Notes: generated from the letters alone by a model not told the origin. Positions 10,801 through 19,486 are shown, numbered from the stretch's first letter. The stretch: 64,000 nucleotides of DNA from Limnothrix sp. CACIAM 69d (GCA_001913845.2 MKGP02000003.1:141415-205414); one strand, 5' to 3'. Numbers and translations are program-made.

Positions 10801-11710
10801 TTAGCCAATCTCGAACAATCACATGGGCTTCCACACCATTAATAAAAATGGGCAGAGGCAGCAAGCCCGCCGCTTCAAAATAGCGAATCAGTTGAGGAAT
10901 ATAAGCCTGTTGCGTCACCACATGTTTTCGGTAGAGCAAAATGGCTACTACCGGACGATCGGAATCAATCTTTGAGGCTTGGGTTGTTGATTGTTCTGGA
11001 TCGTTAATCAAAGGATCCAGTAACTGCGGTAAACGCTGTTGACGATACCAGTTCAAATAATCTTGGGGATTTAAAAAATAGCCCGCATATTCGGGATGCA
11101 ATAACCCCATATTGGGCGTTTCAATGGGTGGGGCAATGTCCCCGATCGAGAGACCTAAATATTTTTCAGCCAAAATCCAGAGCATGGCGGCCACATTTTC
11201 CAAGCCACCGGCATTCCAATAGCCATAGATAATGAGCCAATTGCGCAAATCTTGTACCTTTTGAATGGGCACAAATTTCAGCAGCTTGGGCCCAGTTTTT
11301 AAAAAGCTGAGATAACCAGCTAATCGATCTTCTTCGCGGCCGCTGGAGAATTTACTGAGAATGAACTTCACGGGTTTTGGCATTCCCGAGGGCTTGTCAC
11401 CAATTTTGAACGCCCCAATTTGAGTGAGGGAAATTAATTCCAAAGCCGACTCAAAAACCAAACGAATGGGAATATGTTGCACCCGATCGCGCAACCAAAG
11501 CACCTGCTCATAGTCAAAAATTAGGCTGGCAAAAAACACATCGGCTTCTGCTAAAGCTGCGGCCACCCGATCGGGTTGTTCCGTAATATCACGATCGGTA
11601 AAGGTGGTCACTTGCAATTGTGGACAACGCTCGATCGCCCGGTGGGCAGCTTTTCGGTACAAATCGGCGTTAAAAGTCTCGAACCCAGCAATGAGAACAA
11701 TGCGCTTCAT
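7841..11710 (-). CDS. Magnesium-chelatase subunit H family protein, divergent ChlH/BchH paralogue
   Basis: A 1289-residue protein of the BchH/ChlH/CobN superfamily, the large porphyrin-binding subunit that inserts a metal with ATP-driven I and D partners. A DUF3479-like N-terminal domain (about 1-165, with the FASLIFDYEQV and LVFESALEL segments) marks it as ChlH/BchH rather than CobN, which lacks it. The C-terminus follows the ChlH pattern: TKLLNPKWAEAM, GWSGTTDFADRWVYD and LLEANGRGFW. The N-terminus lacks the extended leader of housekeeping cyanobacterial ChlH as I remember it, and the whole sequence looks diverged, so it may be a second copy with a specialised role, for example under low oxygen. 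No I or D subunit gene is nearby. It starts at ATG 11710, directly behind an 11-bp repeat array. The main alternative is CobN-type cobalt chelation. Confidence 0.85.
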   Translation of the reverse strand: MKRIVLIAGFETFNADLYRKAAHRAIERCPQLQVTTFTDRDITEQPDRVAAALAEADVFFASLIFDYEQVLWLRDRVQHIPIRLVFESALELISLTQIGAFKIGDKPSGMPKPVKFILSKFSSGREEDRLAGYLSFLKTGPKLLKFVPIQKVQDLRNWLIIYGYWNAGGLENVAAMLWILAEKYLGLSIGDIAPPIETPNMGLLHPEYAGYFLNPQDYLNWYRQQRLPQLLDPLINDPEQSTTQASKIDSDRPVVAILLYRKHVVTQQAYIPQLIRYFEAAGLLPLPIFINGVEAHVIVRDWLTTTHEQQQRAQGDRELKSLAADAVLVDAIISTIGFPLVGGPAGSMEAGRQVAVAQRILAAKNVPYLVAAPLLIQDLKSWTRQGIGGLQSVVLYALPELDGAIDTVPLGGLVGDDIYLIPERVQRLTSRVKNWIQLRKTPPRDRKLAIILYGFPPGYGATGTAALLNVPRSLLKLLESLQAQGYNVGELPTDGETIIQQVKAADDRWSLGHPSRSHPHQAPLNDGWVPAQILDQWLGYLGSSRIQKQWGGLTESGIKTFGDELHIGGVYFGNVWIGVQPPLGLQGDPMRLMFERDLTPHPQYAAFYQWLQRVWQPHAIVHFGMHGTVEWLPGSPLGNTGYSWSDILLGNLPHLYIYAANNPSESILAKRRGYGVLISHNVPPYGRAGLYKELVNLRDLIAEYREDSQANTALRDAIAQRLMDTGLDRDCPLPEAQQLGVELSAETLKLFGPDLLDRYFARVYQYLQELEQHLFSSGLHVLGTAPNSEQLLSYLEAYFEVDLPRSVLEAIAQGSDLDRPLNAYRYWFQQEYPNRSFELDPKVSEQIQEAIRLRDLLNQNTDELTNLLRGLNGEYIPPAPGGDLLRDGPGALPTGRNIHALDPYRMPSPGAYERGRAIARQLIAQHQQEHGQKPDSYPETIAVMLWGLDAIKTKGESLGILLELVGAEPIKEGTGRIVRYELIPLAQLGRPRIDVLANLSGIFRDSFANILELLDDLFARAAAADEPIEQNFIRKHALELQAQGVENPSARLFSNPAGDFGSLVNDRVNDGNWESGDELAQTWRSRNAFSYGRHDRGQARPEVLDRLLATTGRIVQEIDSVEYGLTDIQEYYANTGALKRAAEQQQQRPVTASFVESFGKNTQPRDLNSLLRLEYRTKLLNPKWAEAMAAQGSGGAFEISQRMTALLGWSGTTDFADRWVYDGAAETYALDRAMADRLRRANPEAFRNIVGRLLEANGRGFWAADESVVGQLQALYDETDAALEGVTNP

Positions 11711-12156
11711 GGTGATGGAGGGTAGTGCGAGCGGAATTTAACGCAGGAGATTAGCAATCGATAGTCGGTCGGCAATCGATTAGTAATCGATTAGTAATCG
11801 ATCGGCAATCGATCGAAAACTAACCAAAAGTTCATCGAAAACCAACCAGACATTGATCGGAACCTGATCGAAGCTTGATCGAAATTGAACCGGCCCTTGA
11901 CCAGAATTTGACCAGAATTTGACCAAAATTTGACCAGAACTGAGGTCGATCGCCCCTTGGGAGCCAGGCGGAGCCACTTGTTAAGCTAGCATTACCTGAC
12001 TTTTCGCCGGGCTGTTTCCCTGGGGCCCTGTCGTTCGAGCAAAACGCAATTGCCATCGTCCAAAGACTCCGGATCCTGGCCGGGCAGCGGTGACCAATTA
12101 CGCCCCAGCCTATCTATTTTGACGAAATTTTTACGAAACCTGGACTGGAGAAACCC
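11711..12156. other. Divergent intergenic region carrying an 11-bp-periodic array
   Basis: About 445 bp between two divergent start codons, so it should hold promoters for both the chlH-type gene and the hydrolase gene. The chlH-proximal half is filled by the array described separately. The rest (11946-12146) has no visible gene. The hydrolase ribosome-binding site GGAG lies at 12147-12150. Confidence 0.7.
11770..11945. repeat. Degenerate tandem array, 16 units of 11 bp
   Basis: The sequence divides without gaps into sixteen 11-bp units from 11770 to 11945. The first four are CGGCAATCGAT/TAGTAATCGAT types, the middle ones drift (CGAAGCTTGAT, CGAAATTGAAC), and the last are CAGAATTTGAC types, with identical or near-identical units adjacent. 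The period is close to one DNA helical turn. It begins 60 bp upstream of the chlH-type start codon. Confidence 0.88.
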
Positions 12157-13131
12157 ATGATCCCCAACTTTTTTCCCACATTCCAAAGCCCTGAGAGTGA
12201 TGCCGCCGGGACAACTTGGCAAAAGGTGGCGATCGCTGTGGTTCATGGCATCGGAGCCGGTGATCCTGACTATAACAGCGGCAAAGCTGACCAACCGGAA
12301 TTTATTCGTAGCCTGCAAGCTAATTTGATCGATCGCTTCAGTAAGCTAGGCATTTCTGCCAAGGAATATCATCAGCGGTTCGTGATGGCTCCCGTGTATT
12401 GGGCAACGGTTTTGGAAGGAAACCAACAGGATTTGTGGGCCCGATTCCAGCGTCAAAGTGCCATGAACTGGGATCGAATTCGAGAATTTATGGTGTCCTT
12501 TGTTTCCGATGCCATTGCCTATCAGGTTAGTCCGCGCGGCCGCCATTCCTATCACGCCATTCACCGCTTTTGTGCCCAGACCCTCCATGAACTTGCTCAA
12601 AAAGCCGGGCCCAAAGCGCCCCTTTGCGTGATTGGCCACAGCCTTGGTTCGATCGTTTCCTATAACTATCTTCTGGATTTGCAAGCGGAATTTGGGAACA
12701 ACACCGAAGCAGAATCGCTCTTTCGAGAATCGGTATTGCGTCAAGTGGGAAATAGTCCCTTGGAGCGGGGCGAAACCCTCAGTTTGTATTATACCTTGGG
12801 CAGTCCCCTGGCCCTTTGGACACTGCGCGATCGCGATGGGGGCTTGCCGATTCAGTTTCCGGCCCCTCGTCTAACAGAACATTATCCTCAACTGAACTCA
12901 GCCACCGAATGGGTGAATGTTTACGATTCTGATGATGTGATTGCCTATCCATTACGACCCATTAATTCAGCTTTTCAACGGGCAGTGAAGGAAGATTTGA
13001 ACGTGAATGCGGGAGAAGTTTGGGAAAGTTGGAATCCGCTTTCCCACAATGGCTACTGGCAAAATCCGGCAACGGGCGATCGCATCGCCCGATCGCTCCT
13101 GAACCTCTCTCGAAGGATCAATGGCCGCTGA
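12157..13131 (+). CDS. Alpha/beta hydrolase, lipase/esterase-like
   Basis: A 324-residue soluble alpha/beta-hydrolase. The oxyanion-hole strand AIAVVHGIGAGD lies near residue 27, and the nucleophile elbow GHSLGS (Ser about 167) matches GxSxG. A candidate acid lies in NVYDSDDVIAY and a candidate histidine in PLSHNGYW near 300. The order and spacing suit a serine lipase/esterase or acyltransferase. There is no signal peptide or membrane helix, so it is probably cytosolic. Substrate cannot be deduced. The start is ATG 12157 with GGAG six bases upstream. It stands alone, divergent from the chlH-type gene and convergent with the histidine kinase gene downstream. Confidence 0.8.
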   Translation: MIPNFFPTFQSPESDAAGTTWQKVAIAVVHGIGAGDPDYNSGKADQPEFIRSLQANLIDRFSKLGISAKEYHQRFVMAPVYWATVLEGNQQDLWARFQRQSAMNWDRIREFMVSFVSDAIAYQVSPRGRHSYHAIHRFCAQTLHELAQKAGPKAPLCVIGHSLGSIVSYNYLLDLQAEFGNNTEAESLFRESVLRQVGNSPLERGETLSLYYTLGSPLALWTLRDRDGGLPIQFPAPRLTEHYPQLNSATEWVNVYDSDDVIAYPLRPINSAFQRAVKEDLNVNAGEVWESWNPLSHNGYWQNPATGDRIARSLLNLSRRINGR

Positions 13132-13155
13132 TTAGGTTTCTGATGAGTTTTCTGG

Positions 13156-13288
13156 TTAGAGGATGTCTGAGAAGTATCTTTCAATATGGGCTGAAGATCA
13201 ATTGTCGTAGAAGGGGCTTAAGCCCCTTGTCTACATCGATCTCAGGGGCGTACAGAGTAGCAATTTTGGCTTTTCAAACATCCTCTTA
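13156..13288. mobile_element. MITE-like element, copy A
   Basis: A 133-bp non-coding element with imperfect terminal inverted repeats (left TTAGAGGATGTCTGAGAAG, right ending CATCCTCTTA) and the GGGGCTTAAGCCCC palindrome at its centre (13210-13231). It is the most diverged of four copies. Its last three bases, TTA at 13286-13288, are the TAA stop codon of the histidine kinase gene on the minus strand. No transposase is encoded; its mobility is inferred from copy number and ends. Confidence 0.85.
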
Positions 13289-14602
13289 GGTTTGAGTAAC
13301 GGGAATTTCGAGAATAAACGTTGCGCCATGGCCGATTTGAGACTGACAATCCAGCCGACCGCCATGGCGATCGACCACAATTGAACGGGCGATCGCTAGC
13401 CCTAGTCCTGTGCCAATACCTGTGGGTTTCGTCGTAAAAAACGCTTCAAACAGCTTCTGTTGCACCTCCGATTCAATCCCCGGCCCATTATCAGAAACGA
13501 TAATTTGCACCCATTTTTGATTCAGGGATCGGGTTTGAATTTTAATTTCCGGCTCCAAACCGCTCATGTGCTCCCAGTCCAAGCTATCCAAGGCATCGAT
13601 CGCGTTAGCAATCAAGTTCATGAAGACCTGGCTCATTTCCCCGATCGAGCATTCAACAGGGGGCAACTCCCCATAATCTCGAATGATTTTAAATTCCGAT
13701 CGGCTGCCCTTGGACTTCAATCGATGACGCAAAATGATGAGGGTATTTTCCAACCCTTCATGTAAGTCTGCTGGGGCGAGCTGTTGATTGCCCATTCGCG
13801 AAAAATTGCGCAAACTTGCTACCAAATCGCGGATTCGATCGGTTCCCAAACGCATGGATTCCAAAATCTTTGGAAAATCCTCCATCATAAAAGGCAAGTC
13901 CAAATCCTGGGTTTGGGTTGCCAAATCCGCTGGCGGCTCTGGATAAAACATTTGATAGAGCTGCAAAACATTCATCAAGTCTTCTGCATAGTTACAAGCA
14001 TGAACCAGGTTGCCATGAATAAAATTCACAGGATTGTTAATTTCATGGGCAACTCCTGATAGCAACTGTCCCAGGCTAGATAGTTTTTCTGCCCGTACCA
14101 AACTGAGGTGGGTGTCTTGCAAATCCGCCAAGGCCTTTTCCAGGGCCGCTGTGCGCTCAGCCACCCGAACTTCCAATTCTTGATTGCGATCGGCTAAGGC
14201 TTTGGTAAGGGATTGCAAACGCAAATGTAAGCGCACCCGCGCAAGGACTTCATCTTGCTGAAAGGGCTTGGTGATATAGTCCACAGCCCCTAAGTTGAGA
14301 CCACGCACCTTATCATCCACCTCCGATAGGGCGGTCATGAAAATAATGGGAATGGTGGAGGTTTGACTATTAGCCTTCAAGCGGCGACAGGTTTCAAACC
14401 CGTCAATTCCTGGCATCATCACATCCAGCAAAATTAAATCTGGGGTCGCAAAATTGACCCGATCGAGCGCCACTTCGCCAGATTGGGCGATCCAAACTTC
14501 AAACCCCGCATCATCTAATAAATCAGACAGCAAACTAAGGTTAGCTGGCATATCGTCCACAATCAGAATCGTGGGACGACTTTCAGCGGCATCGAGGGAC
14601 AT
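13286..14602 (-). CDS. Response regulator-histidine kinase fusion (REC-HisKA-HATPase)
   Basis: A 438-residue protein with an N-terminal receiver domain (about 10-128; phosphoacceptor Asp60 in LILLDVMMPG, Lys112 in TKPF), a coiled-coil linker (about 130-170), a HisKA dimerisation domain with His186 in SGVAHEINNP, and a C-terminal HATPase_c domain. The N-box reads NLIANAIDAL, the G1 box DNGPGIE and the G2 box GTGLGLAIA. All catalytic residues are present. No membrane segment is seen, so its input is probably a phosphotransfer or protein partner. This order is typical of cyanobacterial hybrid kinases. The ORF starts at ATG 14602 and stops on TAA formed at the boundary of MITE copy A. Confidence 0.92.
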   Translation of the reverse strand: MSLDAAESRPTILIVDDMPANLSLLSDLLDDAGFEVWIAQSGEVALDRVNFATPDLILLDVMMPGIDGFETCRRLKANSQTSTIPIIFMTALSEVDDKVRGLNLGAVDYITKPFQQDEVLARVRLHLRLQSLTKALADRNQELEVRVAERTAALEKALADLQDTHLSLVRAEKLSSLGQLLSGVAHEINNPVNFIHGNLVHACNYAEDLMNVLQLYQMFYPEPPADLATQTQDLDLPFMMEDFPKILESMRLGTDRIRDLVASLRNFSRMGNQQLAPADLHEGLENTLIILRHRLKSKGSRSEFKIIRDYGELPPVECSIGEMSQVFMNLIANAIDALDSLDWEHMSGLEPEIKIQTRSLNQKWVQIIVSDNGPGIESEVQQKLFEAFFTTKPTGIGTGLGLAIARSIVVDRHGGRLDCQSQIGHGATFILEIPVTQT

Positions 14603-15192
14603 GGCTCAAGGATGGAAGGTTTTGCAGTAAAAAGGGTGCTGGGAGAATTGAAGGATCGCCATTTAAAAATCGCTATTTAAGGATCATCAATCACTTGGCC
14701 GATTGCTTGACCAATGAAATGACTGGGCCCATGAAGCGCTGGATCGAAAGTGCTGAAAATCAGGTTAAGGCATCAACAATCATGAACTAATGATTAAGAA
14801 CAAGCAAGACTTTTTCCTGAGAAGATGTCTGAAAAGTATCTTTCGGCCCGAACTAAGCACCAATAGTCGTGGCAGCAAGGGGCTTAAGCCCCTTGTTTCC
14901 GTCGATCGCTGGAGTAAGCATTGTATTAATTTTGGCTTTTCAGACATCCTCTGAGAAGATTCTGAATGGCTAGTCTTGCCGGTTTTTGTGATGAATTATG
15001 ATCCCGGGGATCATAAATGATTAATGATTTGAGCGATGATTGCGCTCAATTTCATGATCCTCAGACAATTATTGAAAACCTTTTATGGTCTCTATTCTCT
15101 CGAAAAAAGCTATTTTCAGCAATTTCTCAGCCAATTGATTGAGCTGGGATCCTGATCGCCCATTGCTGTTTGGGCTAACGCTTCCTTACCCG
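14603..15192. other. Intergenic region between two histidine kinase genes
   Basis: About 590 bp without a gene. It contains MITE copy B (14818-14954), an 8-bp-arm inverted repeat ATGATCCC/GGGATCAT with one base between (14998-15014), and a hairpin TTGAGCG-7 nt-CGCTCAA (15029-15049). The hairpins lie about 145-195 bp beyond the stop of the next kinase gene and could end its transcript, though no U-run follows. Confidence 0.6.
14818..14954 (-). mobile_element. MITE-like element, copy B (137 bp)
   Basis: A 137-bp element whose reverse complement differs from copy C (21215-21351) at only about four positions. It is therefore a recent, inverted twin. Terminal repeats are TGAGAAGATGTCTGAAAAG and CTTTTCAGACATCCTCTGA, with the central palindrome at 14876-14895. 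Confidence 0.9.
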
Positions 15193-18100
15193 TTAATTTG
15201 CGTTCGATCGCCCGGGCGCTTGATTTAAAAGTTCCAAAATTCCCTGATCGTTAAACGCTTGGGCCAGGCTCTTGAGCTGTTGGGCAAAGGGAGCAAGGGT
15301 TGGATCCTGCTCTGCCAGGGCCTTGGCTTGGCGCTTCAGGGCGTTGAAGTTGCCTTTGCGGGCTAGGGTTTCGAGCTGCTCCAACAACTCGGGGTCGATC
15401 GGGTAAATGAGTGTATCCGGGGGCAGGTCGGGTTCCGCCGCCGACTGCGCCAAGGGTGACGGGGCGATCGAACTGGCTTCATAAATCCAAACCAGTTGCA
15501 AGTGTTTTTGCAGCAGGTGCAATAGCTCGTGGGTTTGCACCGGTTTGGGCAAAAAGTCGCTGCCACCCGCGTCCAAGCTTTGTTGTCGATCGCTCTCAAA
15601 AACGCTGGCAGAGGACACAATAATCGGCAATTGCTGCAACTCAGGATGGCGGCGAATCAGATCAATCAGGGTATAGCCATCCAAGTTGGGCATTAACAAA
15701 TCCGTAATCACCACCTGCGGGCGATGGTGCTCCAAAAACTGCCAAGCCACGGCCCCATCTTCCGCTTCCTGAATTACAAACCCGATCGGCTCCAGCATTT
15801 CCCGCAGCACAGCCCGGTTTTCCCACTTGTCATCCACCACCAATACTTGGGGTGCGTCCCCTTGAACACCCACAATTTGTCCCTGTTGCGTCATGCGGGA
15901 ATGGCGGCTCCACTCGGCCGCCACCGGCAAAGACACTTCAAACCGAAAGCTGCTGCCGACTTGGGGTTGGCTCTCGACGGTAATTTGGCCGCCCATCAGC
16001 TCCACAATTTGTTGGGAGATCGCCAGCCCCAGCCCAGTGCCCTCCGTTTGGCGCTTGGTCTCGCCCACCTGCTCAAAGGGCAGAAAAATGCTGCTGAGTT
16101 GATCCGCCTCTAGGCCAACGCCCGTGTCTTGCACTTCAAATTGCACCCGATCGCCCCCCATGGCCAACACACGCAGGGTGACCGTGCCGCTGTCCGTGAA
16201 CTTGATCGCATTGCCCAACAAGTTGAGCAACACTTGGCGGAGGCGCTTTTCGTCGGTGCGGATGCCTTCGGGTAAGTCATCGGCAATTTCTTCCGCGAAT
16301 TGCAACCCCTTCAGTTCCGCGCGCAGACGGCACATTTCCGTGACCCCGCGCAGAAAGGCCCGAAAGTGAAACTCCGTGGGGTGCAGTTCCATTTTGCGGG
16401 CTTCGATTTTGGCCAAATCCAGCACATCGTTGATCAAGGTCAGCAGATGAGTGCCGCATTGGTGAATCACGCCAATTTTGGCCAGTTGCTCTTCGTGCAA
16501 ATTGCTCGATCGCTGTAACACCTGGGCATAACCCAAAATGCCGTTCAAGGGGGTGCGCAACTCGTGGCTCATGTTGGCCAAAAATTCACTCTTGGCCAAA
16601 TTGGCCACTTCCGCCACTTCCTTGGCTTCCGCCAGGGCTAGTTCCGCCTGTTTGCGGGCGGTGATATCAAACAACACACCGCTAAACACGACCGTGCCGT
16701 CATCGGCGCGCCTGGGGGTGGAAGCGCCTTGCCACCAACGGAGGGAACCATCGGGACGAATCAACCGAGCCTCATAGACCCATTCCGTGGGATTGTCCAC
16801 CACGCGGCTGACGGATTCGATGTAGCCATCCCGATCGTCCGGGTGGATAGCACTAATAAACCGGCCCAGATCGGCCATGAATTCTTCGGCGCTGAATCCC
16901 GTTAGTTCGCTGACGCGATCGCTGATGTAGTCGATCGTCCATTGGCCATCGTGATTGCTGAACTGAAAAATAGCTCCCGGAATATTTTGAGCAATGCTGC
17001 GCAGACGGGCTTCGCTGGTTTGCAGGGAGGCTGTGCGCTCGGCCACCCGTTCTTCCAAGGCTTGGTTACTGGCGGCCAACTCCTGAAAGGACTGTCGTAA
17101 TTGCTGGGTCATGGTGTTGAAGGCCCGGGCCAGTTGATCCGTTTCGGCGGTTCCTTCCGTCATCACCACCTGATCCAGTTGATTGGCGGCCACGGCATCG
17201 GTGGCCGCACAGAGTTTCACCAAGGGCCGCGATACCTGCCGCCCAATCCACCAACCCAGCCCGATCGCCACCGCCAAGGCCAGCAACATGATGGTGAGGA
17301 TGTCTCGACGCGCGGCCATCACCGGTTCCGCAAAGTCGGCTTCCGGAATCGCCGTCACCAACAACCAGTCCAAACCGTTGCGATCGCGCAGGGGCGACAC
17401 TTGCACCAGCAACCGGGTTTGTTGGGTGGGGCCAATGAATTTGGTCGTGAGTTGGGTGGTTGGGGTGTTGGGCGGAATGGCGGCCCAAGTGCCAAAGCGC
17501 TGTTCAACGGTGGCAACGGCCGCTTGCAGAATTGAATTTTTGAGGTCTTTAGCCCGAATCCGTTTTCCTTCCGGGGAGATTGGGTCGTTGGTGGAGGTGG
17601 CAATCACCTGGCCCGATCGCTCCACAATGGCCGCCACGCCGCTGTGGCCAATATTTTGGGCCCGCAAAAAGGTGCTGATTCCTTCCAAGGCCAGGTCAGA
17701 GGCAAACACCCCCACCAGTTTTCCGGTGCGATCGTACAGAGGTTGCACCGCCGAAATGCCCAGTTCCCCCGTTCCCGAAAAGGCAAACACCGAAGTCCAG
17801 TGGGGTCTGCGGGCGGCAAGGGCAGTTTTGAACCAGGGGCGGTTACGCACATCGTATAACTGGCTGGCCTTGAGGACGCGCCGCCCTTGGCGATCGACCT
17901 CAATCGTTCGCCGTAAGCCCGATCCCAATCGATCGCTCCGTTTAATTAGGGTGCTACTGGGCAATTCCCGAACTTCCAAGGAGCCGCCGGCCGCGGTTCC
18001 AAACTCCGTGGTGGTGACCAGGGGAAACAGTTGCAACTTTTCGTGGAAATAGGTTTCCAGCGCCGAAAAATCCGCCAACTTCACCTGATCAGCCGCAAAA

Positions 18101-18354
18101 GCCTGCACATGGAGCTGATTGAGGCGCAACGGCTCACTCAGATATTGATGCACGTAGGTTTGAATTTGTCGATCGACCTCGGAGCCAAGGCGATTCATCA
18201 GCGCATCCACGGCCCGTTGTCCTTGAACGAGCACCACTTGCCCCGTTAGCCCCACGGCCACCAGCGCTTGCAAGATCGTGACCAGGACGATCAATTTGCT
18301 CAGGGGCCAACGGGGCGATCGGGCAAATTCAGGTGCAGAACCAGATTCAGTCAC
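15193..18354 (-). CDS. Membrane hybrid sensor histidine kinase (dCache-HAMP-PAS-HisKA-HATPase-REC)
   Basis: A 1053-residue membrane sensor. A first helix (about 20-42) and a second (about 350-370) bracket an extracytoplasmic double-Cache-like domain. HAMP (about 372-425), a short coiled coil and one PAS domain (about 455-570) follow. The HisKA domain has its histidine near residue 598 in NMSHELRTPLNG. HATPase_c contains NLLGNAIKFT, DTGVGLE and GTGLGLAIS. A C-terminal receiver (about 842-965) has its Asp in VVITDLLMPNLDG near 883. About 85 further residues end the protein; this tail contains an LE-rich helical stretch. All motifs are intact, so an Asp-relay hybrid kinase is expected. The start is GTG 18354. 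Inverted MITE copies B and C lie on either side of the block holding this gene, the epimerase, hisIE and exbD. Confidence 0.93.
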   Translation of the reverse strand: MTESGSAPEFARSPRWPLSKLIVLVTILQALVAVGLTGQVVLVQGQRAVDALMNRLGSEVDRQIQTYVHQYLSEPLRLNQLHVQAFAADQVKLADFSALETYFHEKLQLFPLVTTTEFGTAAGGSLEVRELPSSTLIKRSDRLGSGLRRTIEVDRQGRRVLKASQLYDVRNRPWFKTALAARRPHWTSVFAFSGTGELGISAVQPLYDRTGKLVGVFASDLALEGISTFLRAQNIGHSGVAAIVERSGQVIATSTNDPISPEGKRIRAKDLKNSILQAAVATVEQRFGTWAAIPPNTPTTQLTTKFIGPTQQTRLLVQVSPLRDRNGLDWLLVTAIPEADFAEPVMAARRDILTIMLLALAVAIGLGWWIGRQVSRPLVKLCAATDAVAANQLDQVVMTEGTAETDQLARAFNTMTQQLRQSFQELAASNQALEERVAERTASLQTSEARLRSIAQNIPGAIFQFSNHDGQWTIDYISDRVSELTGFSAEEFMADLGRFISAIHPDDRDGYIESVSRVVDNPTEWVYEARLIRPDGSLRWWQGASTPRRADDGTVVFSGVLFDITARKQAELALAEAKEVAEVANLAKSEFLANMSHELRTPLNGILGYAQVLQRSSNLHEEQLAKIGVIHQCGTHLLTLINDVLDLAKIEARKMELHPTEFHFRAFLRGVTEMCRLRAELKGLQFAEEIADDLPEGIRTDEKRLRQVLLNLLGNAIKFTDSGTVTLRVLAMGGDRVQFEVQDTGVGLEADQLSSIFLPFEQVGETKRQTEGTGLGLAISQQIVELMGGQITVESQPQVGSSFRFEVSLPVAAEWSRHSRMTQQGQIVGVQGDAPQVLVVDDKWENRAVLREMLEPIGFVIQEAEDGAVAWQFLEHHRPQVVITDLLMPNLDGYTLIDLIRRHPELQQLPIIVSSASVFESDRQQSLDAGGSDFLPKPVQTHELLHLLQKHLQLVWIYEASSIAPSPLAQSAAEPDLPPDTLIYPIDPELLEQLETLARKGNFNALKRQAKALAEQDPTLAPFAQQLKSLAQAFNDQGILELLNQAPGRSNAN

Positions 18355-18470
18355 AGTGAAGATACCGAGTCAGGGGGCAGCGGGCCAGCGGCGGGCCCAT
18401 TCCCATCATCGCCGTCCCATGGGTTCAACTGCCACCAACTGGCCCGATCGCCAAGCCCCTCCTCAGGGCC

Positions 18471-19334
18471 CTACAGCGGAATCGTGGCCGATCGAAACTG
18501 GTAACCCGCTGTTTTGAGTTTTTGATTGGAAACCCGCGCATTGTAAGGACGTTGGGCCGATTCCGCCGGATTCCAAGTCACCCCCGGCCACCCCCGACGG
18601 CGAAAGGCCCGATCGAGCAATTCCGCCTGGGTTAAGGGTTCGTCATGCACCAGGTTATATAGCCCCGACAACCGTGCTGCTTGGGCAAAGGCGATCGCCC
18701 CCACAATGTCATCCAAATGGATCCAATTACTCCAGTCTTGGCCACTGCCAGGCCGCACTTGACCACTGGCCGATCGAAAAATATCCGCCACCTCGCGACC
18801 GGGCCCGCAAATGCCCCCCAACCGAAACACACAAACGGCCAAACCGTCCCGCGCCGCCCCCAACAACACCTGCTCGGTTTCCAGCAAGATTTGGCCATTG
18901 TCCGTGGTGGGCTGGGGCGGCGTGGTTTCATCCACCCAAGCCCCACCCCGATCGCCATAAACCCCATAGCTGCTGGTGTAGATTACCTGACGCAGTTGGG
19001 GCAATTCGGGCAACAGTTGCGCCAGGGTTTGGGCGCTGTGCAAATAGGTTTCCCGATAGATGCCCGATCGCCGGGGCCCCAAGCAAACCAACAGCGTGGT
19101 TTGCCCAGCCAGGGCCGACCGCAACCCCGCTTCATCATCCCCCCGCAAGCAAAGGGCCCGATCGCAACAATCCGCCAGCTCCGCCAAGCGATCGGGTGTG
19201 GTGGTTGTGCCGGTGACGGTCAATCCCTGCGATCGCCAATATTGCGCCATCGGCCGGCCCACATAGCCACAGCCCAAGATCATCACCGATTCTGACCCTG
19301 AGCGATTGATTGCAGCGTCCATCATGGAAAACAC
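18471..19334 (-). CDS. NAD(P)-dependent epimerase/dehydratase-like protein (atypical SDR)
   Basis: A protein of up to 287 residues with an N-terminal Rossmann motif (GCGYVGRPMA), followed by a strand carrying TGTTTTPDR, which suggests NADP preference. YTSSYGVYGDRGG fits the SDR Ser/Tyr active-site region, though the classical YxxxK is not intact, as in the YeeZ-like atypical SDRs it resembles. Substrate unknown; nucleotide-sugar or aldehyde reduction is possible. Several in-frame starts exist (GTG 19334, ATG 19325 and later); I keep the longest, but the true start may be nearer the Rossmann strand. It lies between the hybrid kinase and hisIE on the same strand, with a 15-bp repeat array upstream. 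Confidence 0.78.
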   Translation of the reverse strand: MFSMMDAAINRSGSESVMILGCGYVGRPMAQYWRSQGLTVTGTTTTPDRLAELADCCDRALCLRGDDEAGLRSALAGQTTLLVCLGPRRSGIYRETYLHSAQTLAQLLPELPQLRQVIYTSSYGVYGDRGGAWVDETTPPQPTTDNGQILLETEQVLLGAARDGLAVCVFRLGGICGPGREVADIFRSASGQVRPGSGQDWSNWIHLDDIVGAIAFAQAARLSGLYNLVHDEPLTQAELLDRAFRRRGWPGVTWNPAESAQRPYNARVSNQKLKTAGYQFRSATIPL

Positions 19335-19400
19335 GGGAGGTCAACAAAAAAATCCACAACAGAAAATCCACAATGGGAAATGAATCCCAAGCTCGAAACG

Positions 19401-19475
19401 GCAATTACCTAAAAAGTAATCACCCAAAAAGCAATTACCCAAAAAGCAATTACCCAAAAAGCAATTACCCAAAAA
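19401..19475. repeat. Short tandem repeat, five units of 15 bp
   Basis: Five units of GCAATTACCCAAAAA; the last three are identical and the first two have one or two changes. The array lies between the hisIE stop codon (12 bp away) and the epimerase start. Confidence 0.93.
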
Positions 19476-19486
19476 GCGGTAAGCCT

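Noticed and set aside
7841..11710. CobN (cobaltochelatase) call
   Set aside because: CobN normally lacks the DUF3479-type N-terminal domain seen here; ChlH-like C-terminal motifs fit better, though not beyond doubt.
11780..11977. Minus-strand ORF of 65 codons through the 11-bp array
   Set aside because: Its sequence is just the repeat read in one frame; period 11 is not a multiple of three and no ribosome-binding site is visible.
18681..19295. Long plus-strand ORFs opposite the epimerase gene
   Set aside because: His/Pro/Gln-rich translation typical of antisense frames in high-GC genes.
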